From the NCBI GenBank assembly GCA_027475525.1, contig JAMWFC010000067.1, positions 558,001-622,000 on the forward strand: a stretch of DNA of 64,000 nt, in the 5' to 3' direction. Origin of the DNA: Macrolepiota albuminosa (lineage: Eukaryota; Basidiomycota; Agaricomycetes; Agaricales; Agaricaceae). Within the stretch, counting starts at the first letter, position 1, and the number at the start of each line of letters is the position of its first letter. The notes under the pieces are model-generated. The model saw only the letters and a list, made by a program, of their open reading frames with translations. It was not told where the DNA came from and searched no databases. The translations under genes were made by a program, and so were the position numbers. Shown in pieces: positions 35,637-45,558 of this stretch.

Positions 35637-35869
35637 TGTAACGAAGTTACAGGAATTGTGAGCTTAGTGTTCACACTGCACAGAATCAGACCAGTCCGGT
35701 CTATTGACTATGAAGTACAAAACAAAAATAAGCTGCTTTGTAAGCAGCTGGTAAACTAATTATATAGTAATGTAAATTAATATTATATTATAATAAATAT
35801 AATATAATGGTGTCTACTGTAAAGTAAGTAAAGCTATGTGGCCAACGCCACATAGCGGACTACGCTACA
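35637..35869 (-). repeat. 5' LTR of the complete element
   Basis: 233 bp, TGTAACG...CGCTACA. On the minus strand the LTR is followed by TTTTTTTGAATCT, also found after the LTR of the old relative (36,744), so this conserved leader may hold the primer-binding site. I could not name the tRNA. Confidence 0.93.
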
Positions 35870-36743
35870 TTTACTATGTAAAGCTGCAGATGCTTTCATG
35901 TCGATTCCTTTGCAACTGATAGATATCGGTCCAATACCAGCTGTAACTGAATAGATAGGGTCAAATGCAACCTTTTACTTTCCTCATCATCAGAGGACTC
36001 CAGTTCAGACTCTAAGTCTAGAACTCTCCTGAGGCCTTTATGCCTCACCTGCGGCTATTTGCCAACCACTCCCTGCAACTCCTGAGGTCTAGGCACCAAC
36101 AGCACCTTTCCCATCCTTACAACATTGTTGTCCTCCCTACTGACTAGTATTGTTGGTCCTTGCTTCTGTCCATGTGTTGTCAACAATGACGGTCCTGGTT
36201 CAGTGGCAATGTCCACCATGTACTCCAAATGCCGGTTAGTCAGCACAGTCTGGAATGGGGTGCTATGCACAAAGGTGCTGCCTTGCACCATCTCTAAGTA
36301 CTGGGTAAGGTCTGGATGACCTTCAGACTGAGCTGATGAGCTCTTGGGCAATACTGGGTACATCAATGAAGGCATTTGGCTTGCTGGTAGCGACACTCCT
36401 GAAACTGCAGATCTCTTCCCTGGTTTACCACCAGGCCATACAATGGACATCATCCATGATACGGATAGCCTACCCGGCATTCTAAAGCTCACACTGACAT
36501 CACGAGATATCTTTTCATCCTGCTTTGGCAGGGGCTGGTAAGCAGACATGGATTGCATCTTTCCAGCTTGAGGCACAGGTGAACCACCTGTATCTGAGGC
36601 TGGAAAAGGGGGGTCCAGATCAAGAGAGCCAGTCATAGAAGCACATTTTTGACATGATGCCAACAGATATTGAGAGGTTTTTGCAATGAATTGCCTAGTC
36701 AGTAATATAGAGTCTAAAGCTGATAGCAGAAGATTCAAAAAAA
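35870..36743 (-). pseudogene. Gag, N-terminal part, of the old Ty3/Gypsy element
   Basis: A 227-codon frame (36,738-36,055) rich in Pro and Ser is followed by stop-broken sequence with an acidic patch (ESELESSDDEES) that matches MESSSDDDAGAEE in the intact Gag. It continues beyond the inserted complete element at 25,354. The nested insertion therefore split this gag between 25,354 and 35,870. Confidence 0.75.
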
Positions 36744-36897
36744 TGTAACTGTTGGTTATGAGCTAGAACAATCTTGTGTGTATCACACAGTGCTGAATCA
36801 GACCGCAGTATTGGATTGACTAGAACTAGAGTAAATACAAGATGTTGTCTTATATAATACTCTACTGGAGGCATATAGCATCGTTGACGCTGTAACA
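36744..36897 (-). repeat. 5' LTR of the old Ty3/Gypsy element (right edge approximate)
   Basis: It starts TGTAACTGTTGG directly after the conserved leader GATTCAAAAAAA and shares GAATCAGACC with the LTRs of the intact element at the equival place. The right edge is placed at TGTAACA (36,897). No matching 3' LTR was found near 15 kb. Confidence 0.55.
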
Positions 36898-39800
36898 AGT
36901 GTGACGCTCCATTACAAATAATATCTTTTGACCAATCTCTCTGTATACCATATCCTTGTAGTAAGCCCCTGTAGTTCAGTAGAATATTTATAAAATGATT
37001 GAACTTTCACACATTGATATATAATATTGGCACCTGCACATATCTACCTACTCCTTCTGCAGAAGACAAATGAGGGAAATTGTGGACATTGGTTTAATCA
37101 TCATCACTAGATGGTACCTCAATGTTTTAACTCTTTATAACATCAAAAATCTAGTATTTTGATGAGTTTTTCTGCATATTTTACTTTATATTAGCACTTT
37201 TTTTTACATACATATTGGTCTTTCTAATGTCAGCTCTTATATCCATTGTAAGCTCCATGCATGACACCTCACCCTCAAAGGATTCAATATGAACCAATGA
37301 TTAGTCACTATCTTTTATGTACATTGTAGCAATAACAATTGATACCTTAACGAAGTGTTCACTTACACATATTCAGGCAATTCATACAGCTGAACAGTGG
37401 AAAATATTATTGTCAAGCATGTCATTCCCAGCCACATAACTCAATGCCATATTTTTGACACAACTTCAAAAATCATTGTAAAAATTCATTTTACTCTTCA
37501 AGTTTACTTCAACTCATTTTATTACAAGTGTGCATATGTTACAATACAAAATAATAATGACACATCAATAGGTAGTATTACTTTCTTTTCATAGGTAAGT
37601 TAACTTTCATGTTTTTCACAATTACAATGCACTATATATTTTTTCAAACATATTTTATTTTATTTATTTATTTTATTATGTATGATTATATATAATTAAT
37701 ATAATATATTATGTATATTGTACCACTCAATGTATGTATCATATCATATTATTATCATTATCATATCTATACATAAAATACTGTATAACCATATATAATA
37801 ATAATAAAGTAATAAAGAAAATAAAGAACGAAGAGAAGAGTACATACATACAATAAAATACAAGTAATAAAAGAAAAGGAACATGTAAGAGTCGGGGACC
37901 GTGCGCCGCTACGATATTATTTAGTGGCGGATTTCGAATGTAACGGGGTGCCAGATACCCCAGTCACCCCTCAAAATAGTTGATAGGCTCAACTTCTTTC
38001 GTGATATATGAACGATTCACTTAATTTACGCTGAAAGTTTGACCTGGTCCTGGAGGGCAACCGTACCGGATGTCTGCCTTCCTCCACTACCCAGAAAGAA
38101 GGATAATTCCCATTGTTGTCTGTCTCCGACTCGGACGATAAGCTGAAAGTAATTCCTAAGTAAGGTACATATGTGTATCATCTCGTATCATGTGCTCATT
38201 CATATGCTCTAAAATCATGCTGCGCACTACGGCAGTGTCAAAGCTTGTCAGTCGTGGAAAGGCAAATATCGGTAAAAGAATTTTGAGCCCCTTGATATTT
38301 CACAGATGTCTTTATTTTTATATACCGACATCATTCATGTACTTTGTCAGTTCTACGACATCCGGTGCCTCTCATGCCCCTCTCATGCCCTTCAGGTAAT
38401 CCCTTGTAGGTTGTAATAGCAGAGGCCATGATGTATATGGCAGGCAAAATAGCATACAATACCTTGTTTTACGGTTTCAAACGCATCACTCTCATGACCA
38501 CGGTGACACTTACGGAAGATCAAGATGACAAGCTGTTTTAGTAGATAGAGGTACAAGCTCATACACGGGTCAGACCACGGTGACACTTACGGAAGATCAA
38601 GATGACAAGCTGTTTTAGTAGATAGAGGTACAAGCTCATACACGGGTCACCTTACGCCCGCCTTCTTTTCTTCTGTAAAATTTTACATGATGTAACATAT
38701 TTCTGAAATGTGAAGATACTTCTGCTTCGCGCGTTCTCAAACTTCCCGACCTCGAACCTTGGACACAACGGGCAACAGGTACGGTAGAAAAAGTGCCGAA
38801 TGGAAGATGATTTGTTGAAATGATTGTACTGCGACGTACCAACGCAGACCATACCCCCAGGTAAGGACCCAGAAAAGACATACAGAATACTAGTACATAA
38901 ATAAACATATATATTACGGTCATTTTAGATAGTGCTCCAGAGACTTGATCACAAGGGGCATACCGCGTAAGAGATCTACCACTTACGTTACCCATGGCAG
39001 CTGTCATCTCCCATGAGGTTACGTTCCATTATCAAACACCCTGCATGAACGCTGTTGTATTTATGTACTTACATCAAGGTCGGTACCCGGCGGAAAGCGG
39101 CATGACAGATTGTTCAAGGGTGCCTGTGTTTTGGGTGACCTTGTCGGCAGGGTAGATTTCGGGATTTCTAAACCATGAGGGTGCCGATGATGGATGGCCT
39201 CGGGATACACAAAGATAATGGTGGGTCAATTTCTGGAAGGGACGCCCATATCTCAGTCCTCGAGGCTGATGATAACACGTAACACGTAGGGGACAGTACA
39301 TTGCGCAGGTGAACCATAATCGTCCAGATTACTAGAAGCAAACCAACTCAACATTCTTACACGATTGTACGATGCTTAGAAGGCCTGCCGTTTGTCAATA
39401 TCCAGATATGTTTACTCGGGTACATGTTTTGACGCTCACCCCTGTTAACAATCTCTCAAACGCCAAGACGCTCATATCGCCCTGCAAGTCATTCTTGACA
39501 ATACAACAATGTTTCTCCCACAAGACCTCATTGAGATCTATCACTCACATACCGTAACCTTCATGTAAGTACCATGCGGTCCGAGAGACCCTGCGCGCAA
39601 AAAAGTGAATTGAAAGGTACAAGATTCTTAGTCTGCATAACTCGGAAGCAACGGAAGGAGATACATAGTTGCGATGGGAGGACAGCCTGACAAAGAAGAC
39701 CAAGGAACATCGCTTGTAAGCGACCATGAAGATCTCGCTTGACTACATAGAGGCACCGCTTAGGAGTTTAAAAGTGTGGTGTGTACGCATCATGATCGAA

Positions 39801-42004
39801 AGCCTTGGAAACGAGACAGCGACATACGCGAACGTCGGGAGAGAAGACAGACCGAGAATTCTCGAGAAAGGACGGAACGACGACAAAAAGAGACATATTC
39901 ATTACATAATCCATTTCAGAAAAAAAATCAAGCGTCACGTTACGTCGCTGAACGGTTCCGGTGCCCGTCGTCGGCCGTTGAGGGCTGGCTCCCCGTGAGG
40001 TTCCGTCACCGTTGCCTTCGGATATGTATCCAACGGCTATGCCTTTCAGATTGGGCTTTGATAAGATCAATGAGATCCGCAACCCTCTTGGCAAGCTCCT
40101 ATGTCGGTTCGCACACCTTTTTTTTTGTCTCATCGTCCGAGAAATGCGAAACCTGATTGGCAAAGGAAAGTCTTGGCTCTGGCTTTCTTGTTTCCAACGT
40201 GAGAGGACCAGGGTTGACTGTATACAACGATGTAGTAAATACTGGAATACAAACTATCGACCAATTTCTGAAAATCGCGACATGCGATAACCTTTAAGCG
40301 CGAGCGCCCCTTGGAGTTAGTTCAGGAGAATGTGGGTCCACGCACGGTTTCTAGTTGAGACGATCAATTTGCTGTTCCTGTTCCAAATGTCACAATGTCG
40401 TCACTTGGAAATCATCAGTTGACATATTTACGACCCTTGAATCTGGACAGTATCCAAGCCATAGGTAAAATAATCAGCTGCGGGCGCTGAGAACACGCCA
40501 GACCACACCAGGTTCGTGAGAAGTATATTGTTAATAACATGAGTAGGCACAGCCTCCGCTGCACAGGTACTGTACCGGTCCTTTAACATGTGCGCCACAA
40601 ATCCTGATCATGGAGCTCCTATGGTGTGGATGCACCCTTGGCACGGTGACCAAATCCCGCACCCTTGAAACTCCGAACCTTCGTCAGTTATTATTCTACG
40701 TTTGCCGAGTATCGCCGGAGAATTTCCCGGAGAATTTCGACGGGCGATTACCTTTCAGCTGGTAAGAGCTCGTAATACAAAATCGCTCTGAAACTAATTT
40801 ATCAGTTAATGAACGTTGAGAAGGCCCCTACTAGTGAACCCCGATGCCGTATGTGGATGGTGCTCACTCCTATTACTACGAAGAACCTACGATGTTACTC
40901 AGAGAAAGACTGGCTTACACTCTGCTTACCTTGTGGACCATGCGCGATGCATAGGAATACAATGAACAATGAAGTGATGATACATTTATAGCTGTGCATC
41001 TACAAAATTTTTCTGAGCAGTCGAGTGCACGTCGGTTATACAGTCTCGTGGTGACGTGTAAACCGGGCATGAATGACCTTTGCAATCGCGTATCCATCGG
41101 CGCGATTAAGCCTTCGATTACCTCGGAGTATCTAGTTCTGTAATTGAATAACTCCTTCACGCACCCTGAGAATGGCGAATAGAGCAGTCTATAGCCTGAA
41201 TACAGATACCGCCGACAGTCGAGAAGAAAAATCAATGGATGGCAATCTAAGCACATGAAATGCCTCCGAAAGCTTGTCCGCTAAGACACGATTGTGCGAT
41301 AATCCGTCTCTGTCTGAAGTCCGATGGTTTGCGTGGCGTGAAGAATCGTGTCTAGACAGCTGAGGAAATCGCCTGTCGCCGGGACGTAAGATGGTCGCCA
41401 CCACCCCTTTGGGCTAGCCCGCTGGTGGTGGTATAGCAGCGGCGAGATTCCAAGACAACCAGAGCTTCCACAATATTGAGTAGCTCTGACGAAAATCAAG
41501 CAGGAAGGTTAATGATTAGGATAAAATTAGATCGATCGGCTAGATTGTATGGATTACAAATCAAGAGGATAATTCATGTGTATGTACCCATGCCAGTCAA
41601 ACGTCAATGTATTGACTTACCCATATGCTCTTCTCGCGCCAAGTGCAGGAAAAAAGGTCCTAAATTTTCAAGAGGGCCGAAGATCATTGTTCGCCTTTCC
41701 ATTCTTCTGATGCCGGGACAAGAGCCAAATGAGTTGATTTCGCGCGCTCAGTCCTCCTCAGGCAAAATTCCCGCTGTGTGACAAACCATCCGTGTCTACT
41801 GATTTTTTTTCCCACTGGGTGGTCGGTAGAGCCTTATAATTAGTACGGCTTCCATGGCAGTGCCCTATCTTTTCCCCCCAAGTGGGATTCGGTGAGACTA
41901 AAATACTGCTTGATTGCGCAGCCGTCTTATCAGCGTTCTACAGTTATTCTTGTCTTTCGTCTGCGGTTACTTGTTCTGTCTGGTTAATATTATCGCTTTG
42001 ACAG
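36898..42004. other. Mostly non-coding, with no gene I can support
   Basis: 37,000-37,870 is very AT-rich with simple TA-rich runs. From 37,900 base composition returns to that of the host genes. Minus-strand frames between 38,640 and 39,730 end in plausible splice donors (GTAAGT near 39,073, GTGAGC near 39,436) and may be exons of an unrecognised gene, but I could not join them into a protein. 39,720-40,290 has overlapping frames on both strands and none is convincing. 40,300-42,000 shows no long frame. It would hold the promoter of the ATPase gene. Confidence 0.5.
38496..38649. repeat. Perfect tandem duplication, period 77 bp (5 of 7)
   Basis: GACCACGGTGACACTTACGG... occurs at 38,496 and 38,573 in host intergenic DNA, with identity over the full 77 bp and no more. 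Confidence 0.95.
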
Positions 42005-42069
42005 GTGAGCTATCTTTGTGTGCTCCCGATGATGATGATCATTCAACTGACCCTGCATTATTAGTACAG
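42005..42069 (+). other. Probable intron in the 5' UTR of the ATPase gene
   Basis: GTGAGC at 42,005, a CTGAC branch-like site (about 42,048) and ACAG at 42,066-42,069, 65 bp long. It ends two bases before the start codon at 42,072. The size and signals match other introns in this window. Confidence 0.6.
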
Positions 42070-42071
42070 TA

Positions 42072-45000
42072 ATGGCTTCCGACAAAGTCTCCCTTGAACT
42101 GGGGGATGAAAAAAGGGCGCACTTTCAAGATGTCCGCGAAGAGCTCCGCCCCGTATCTGGAGCTCCAGGACTTGCGTACCACGATTCGTCTTCCGCCAAC
42201 CCAAATCTCTCACTGCCCATCGGCTTCCGCACACTCTCTATTCAAGTTACAGAATCTCAGCACCCAGGAAAGCCTCGGGACGACGTGGTCAACTTCTTTG
42301 AGCAGCTCACCTATCATAATGTCTCTGTCGAGAAGCTCTGCGGTATGTTTGGTACTGCTCCGGATCGCGGTCTCGACAACCTCGTGGTCTCCCGCAATAT
42401 TCAGCGGGACGGAAAAAACACTATTGCGCAGGCAAAGCCCAAGTATATCTGGAAACTCCTTGGCTATCTCTTCGGCGGGTTTTGCTCCATCCTCTGGGTC
42501 GGTGTCATTATCTTCTTCATTTGTTGGCAGCCCCTCAGCGACCCTCCTTCACCTACCAACCTTGCCCTGGCCATCGTCATTATTGGTGTCATTCTGTCCC
42601 AAGCTTCTTTCTCTGCGTTCCAGGATTGGTCTACAGGCCGCATCATGAACTCCATTCTGGACCTCATCCCTTCCGAATGTATCGTTCTCCGTGAGGGCAA
42701 AACGAGCAAAATTCCTGCGGCAGATTTGGCTGTCGGCGACGTCGTTATGCTGCAAGTTGGCAACAAGGTTCCAGCTGATATGCGACTCATCGAGACATCT
42801 GGTGACGTCCGTTTCGACCGTGCTGTGCTCACAGGTGAATCGGAGGAAATCGAAGGCTCCATTGACTCGCTCGGCGAGACCTTCCTCGAGGCACCTAACG
42901 TCGCACTCATGGGCACACATGTGACGAACGGACATGCTAAAGGTGTTGTCGTCCTGACTGGCGGCCGCACTGTGATGGGTCGTATCTCTAAGCTCACAAA
43001 TAAAACTAAAGTCAAGCCGACACTTATCCAGCAGGAAATCACGCGTTTCGTCCGACTTATCATTGTCTTCACGGTTATACTTGCCTTGAGTATCCTCATC
43101 ATCTGGCTCGCATGGCTTCATCGCGATCACAAACCGTTCATGAACGTTGTCGCTATGCTCAACGATGTTATGGGTTGTATTGTCGCTTTCATCCCCGAAG
43201 GAATGCCCGTTGCAGTCACGCTCACCCTATCTCTCATTGCCCGCCGTATGAAGGACATTTCGGTCCTTCCCAAGTCACTCGCTACTGTTGAGACTCTTGG
43301 CTGCGTCACCGTCATATGCTCCGATAAGACTGGTACTCTCACGCAGAACAAGATGTCCGTCATGTCTGCTGGGTTTGTCGACGAGACGTACACGGCTGAG
43401 GAGTTCCACGATCAGCTCAAAGCTCAAGCGCAGGGCTCTGCATTTGAGCGGCTTCACCGAGCTGCAGTCCTTTGCAATGGCGCGACGTTCGACTCTGCAA
43501 CAGCCGATCTTCCCCTCGAGAGCCGAGAAATTAACGGTGATGCCACGGACGGCGCTGTCCTCCGCTTCGTCGAGCATGTCGGCAACGCACCTGCAGTTCG
43601 CGCTTCCAGCAACGAGATCTTCCAAGTCCCCTTCAACTCGCGCAACAAATGGATGCTCACCATGCACACTTCCCCATCTTCCCAAAACTCCGAGAAAAGG
43701 GCAAGTGGTATCATCTTTGTCAAGGGTGCTCCAGACGTCCTTATTCCCAGCTGCACATCCTACTTTTCTGCTCGCACGAACGACGTTAGGCCTTTCGATT
43801 CCGCTGCTCGTGCTAACCTCGTTGCGACACAGGAGAAGTGGTCTCGCGCTGGTCAGCGCGTGATCCTCCTCTGCATGCGCGAGTACGTCCCCTACCACGA
43901 AGTCGGCACCAACGATTTCAGCACCGAGGTCACAAAGAAAGGCCTCGAGGAACTCACTGTCGTCGGCATTCTCGGCCTCATGGACCCCCCTCGCGCTGAA
44001 TCTTCTGGCACCGTAAAGGACTGCAGGAGAGCAGGTGTTCGTTTCTTCATGGTTACTGGAGACTTTGGCCTTACGGCTGCCGCCATCGCACGTCAAATCG
44101 GCATTATCACCACCCACGCTGAGCCCGATTCCCTGGCCGACGTTGTCAAACAGATGAACGAGATGCCTAGTGGACCTTTGCCCAGTTGCCGTGACCCTGC
44201 CAACCGCATTCAGAAAAGTCTTGTGTTGGAAGGGAAGGATTTGGTTCTTTTCCAGGAGAATCATTGGGACGTGGTTACGCGCTACGAGGAGATTGTGTTC
44301 GCCCGGACGACGCCCGAACAAAAGTTGAGCATCGTCAATGCCTTCCAGAATCGGGACAACGTTGTTGCGGTTACTGGTGATGGCGTTAATGATGCTCCTG
44401 CCCTAAAAGCTGCCGACGTTGGTGTCGCTGTCGTCTCCGGAAGCGATGTCGCCATGGAAGCTGCCGATCTCGTCCTGATGGGTAACTTTGACTCGATCGT
44501 TGGTGGTATCCGTCTCGGTCGCTTGGTGTTCCAGAATCTGCAAAAGGTCATCGCTTACCTCTTGCCTGCCGGTAGTTGGTCCGAAGCCTGGCCTGTTATC
44601 CTTAATGCTTACGTTGGTGTCCCCCTTCCGCTTTCTTCGTTCCTCATGATTATCATTTGCTGCTTCACCGATCTTTCGCCTTGCCTCTCGCTCATAATGG
44701 AGAAGGAAGAGTTCGATCTCCTCACGCTCCCTCCGCGCAACCACAAGAAGGACCATCTCATCAACCTGAAGATCTACACTCAGGCCTACTTCTTCATTGG
44801 TATGATGGAGACCGTCATCGCCCACGTGATGTTCTTCCTGTATATGTGGAAGTACGCTCACATCCCCGCACGCGACTTGTTCCTCGCATTCGAGAAGTAC
44901 TCCGATGGGTTCTATGGTTATACACAGGAAGAGCTGAACCACTTCAACGCCGTCGGTCAAGGAGTCTACTTCGTCACTGTCGTCATCCTCCAATGGGGTA

Positions 45001-45287
45001 ACCTTCTCTCCGTCCGTAACAAACGTCTTTCTATCCTCCAAGCCGACCCCATCCGGCCGCAGAGGCGAAACCCATGGATCTTCGCCGGTGCCATCCTCGC
45101 ATTCCTTATTGCGATTTTCGTCACCGAGGTCCGCGGAATCCAGAACTTGTTCGGCACCGCGTCAGTCCCAGTCGAGTTTTGGCTTATCCCACTACCGCTG
45201 GCGTTGGGTATCCTCTTCATGGATGAGATAAGGAAGTTGTTGGTTAGGACGTTCCCTAAGAGTATCCTCGCGAAAATAGCTTGGTGA
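42072..45287 (+). CDS. P-type cation-transporting ATPase, Na+/K+-ATPase alpha-like (type II)
   Basis: Intronless, 1,071 residues. It pumps cations across a membrane at the cost of ATP. Order: cytosolic N-terminus (1-125), membrane pair about 127-152 and 162-184, actuator domain with LTGES (252-256), membrane pair about 328-350 and 360-388 with PEGMP (375-379), the phosphorylated Asp in DKTGT (D418), the nucleotide-binding domain, the hinge GDGVNDAP (769-776), and about six more C-terminal spans. M6 reads CCFTDLSP where animal Na,K-ATPase has IDLGTDMVP, so one of two metal-binding Asp residues is replaced, and PEGMP replaces PEGLL. It therefore belongs to a fungal branch near type IIC, possibly the alkali-cation-uptake (ACU) group. 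The ion is not certain. The frame is undamaged. Confidence 0.93.
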   Translation: MASDKVSLELGDEKRAHFQDVREELRPVSGAPGLAYHDSSSANPNLSLPIGFRTLSIQVTESQHPGKPRDDVVNFFEQLTYHNVSVEKLCGMFGTAPDRGLDNLVVSRNIQRDGKNTIAQAKPKYIWKLLGYLFGGFCSILWVGVIIFFICWQPLSDPPSPTNLALAIVIIGVILSQASFSAFQDWSTGRIMNSILDLIPSECIVLREGKTSKIPAADLAVGDVVMLQVGNKVPADMRLIETSGDVRFDRAVLTGESEEIEGSIDSLGETFLEAPNVALMGTHVTNGHAKGVVVLTGGRTVMGRISKLTNKTKVKPTLIQQEITRFVRLIIVFTVILALSILIIWLAWLHRDHKPFMNVVAMLNDVMGCIVAFIPEGMPVAVTLTLSLIARRMKDISVLPKSLATVETLGCVTVICSDKTGTLTQNKMSVMSAGFVDETYTAEEFHDQLKAQAQGSAFERLHRAAVLCNGATFDSATADLPLESREINGDATDGAVLRFVEHVGNAPAVRASSNEIFQVPFNSRNKWMLTMHTSPSSQNSEKRASGIIFVKGAPDVLIPSCTSYFSARTNDVRPFDSAARANLVATQEKWSRAGQRVILLCMREYVPYHEVGTNDFSTEVTKKGLEELTVVGILGLMDPPRAESSGTVKDCRRAGVRFFMVTGDFGLTAAAIARQIGIITTHAEPDSLADVVKQMNEMPSGPLPSCRDPANRIQKSLVLEGKDLVLFQENHWDVVTRYEEIVFARTTPEQKLSIVNAFQNRDNVVAVTGDGVNDAPALKAADVGVAVVSGSDVAMEAADLVLMGNFDSIVGGIRLGRLVFQNLQKVIAYLLPAGSWSEAWPVILNAYVGVPLPLSSFLMIIICCFTDLSPCLSLIMEKEEFDLLTLPPRNHKKDHLINLKIYTQAYFFIGMMETVIAHVMFFLYMWKYAHIPARDLFLAFEKYSDGFYGYTQEELNHFNAVGQGVYFVTVVILQWGNLLSVRNKRLSILQADPIRPQRRNPWIFAGAILAFLIAIFVTEVRGIQNLFGTASVPVEFWLIPLPLALGILFMDEIRKLLVRTFPKSILAKIAW

Positions 45288-45558
45288 TTGATATACTTCG
45301 TGAGTTCTGAAGTTTCATTCTTTCTTAGGGCTTGATCTGATTCGATTGTTTTCTTCAGATCTACTGGCATTTACATCCCATTTTTTCTTATTACGCATAT
45401 ATATTACGAGAATCATGGTCTCATTACCTGGATAGTCACGCAGTCTTTGATACTAGAAGTCATCATCAATAATGGATTTCTTTTTCCAATCTGACTTGGT
45501 GCGATTAAGGCTGGATCACAACTTCGTATTTAAGTACATTCATACTAAGGCCAGTTCC

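Larger units (their letters stand above)
25355..35869 (-). mobile_element. Complete Ty3/Gypsy chromovirus with an extra ORF3, nested in an older relative
   Basis: 10,515 bp with LTRs at both ends (25,355-25,664 and 35,637-35,869), both TGTAACG...CGCTACA on the plus strand, and a 5-bp target duplication TTTAC (25,350-25,354 and 35,870-35,874). Order on the minus strand: LTR, gag (35,452-32,891), protease-RT-RNase H-integrase-chromodomain (to 28,221), ORF3 (28,118-25,710), a G-rich tract next to the 3' LTR, LTR. The LTRs differ by two substitutions plus one 77-bp duplication, so the insertion is recent. It interrupts the gag of an older element of the same lineage. Seven in-frame TGA codons in gag-pol and a small deletion near 28,660 make it doubtful that it is autonomous. 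Confidence 0.93.

Noticed and set aside
39545..40290. Coding gene upstream of the ATPase
   Set aside because: Frames overlap on both strands with no domain, no consistent splice pattern and no coding signal I could defend.
42094..45041. Long frames on both strands inside the ATPase gene (for example 43,275-44,321 minus)
   Set aside because: They are shadows of a highly conserved, codon-biased plus-strand gene and show no domain of their own.
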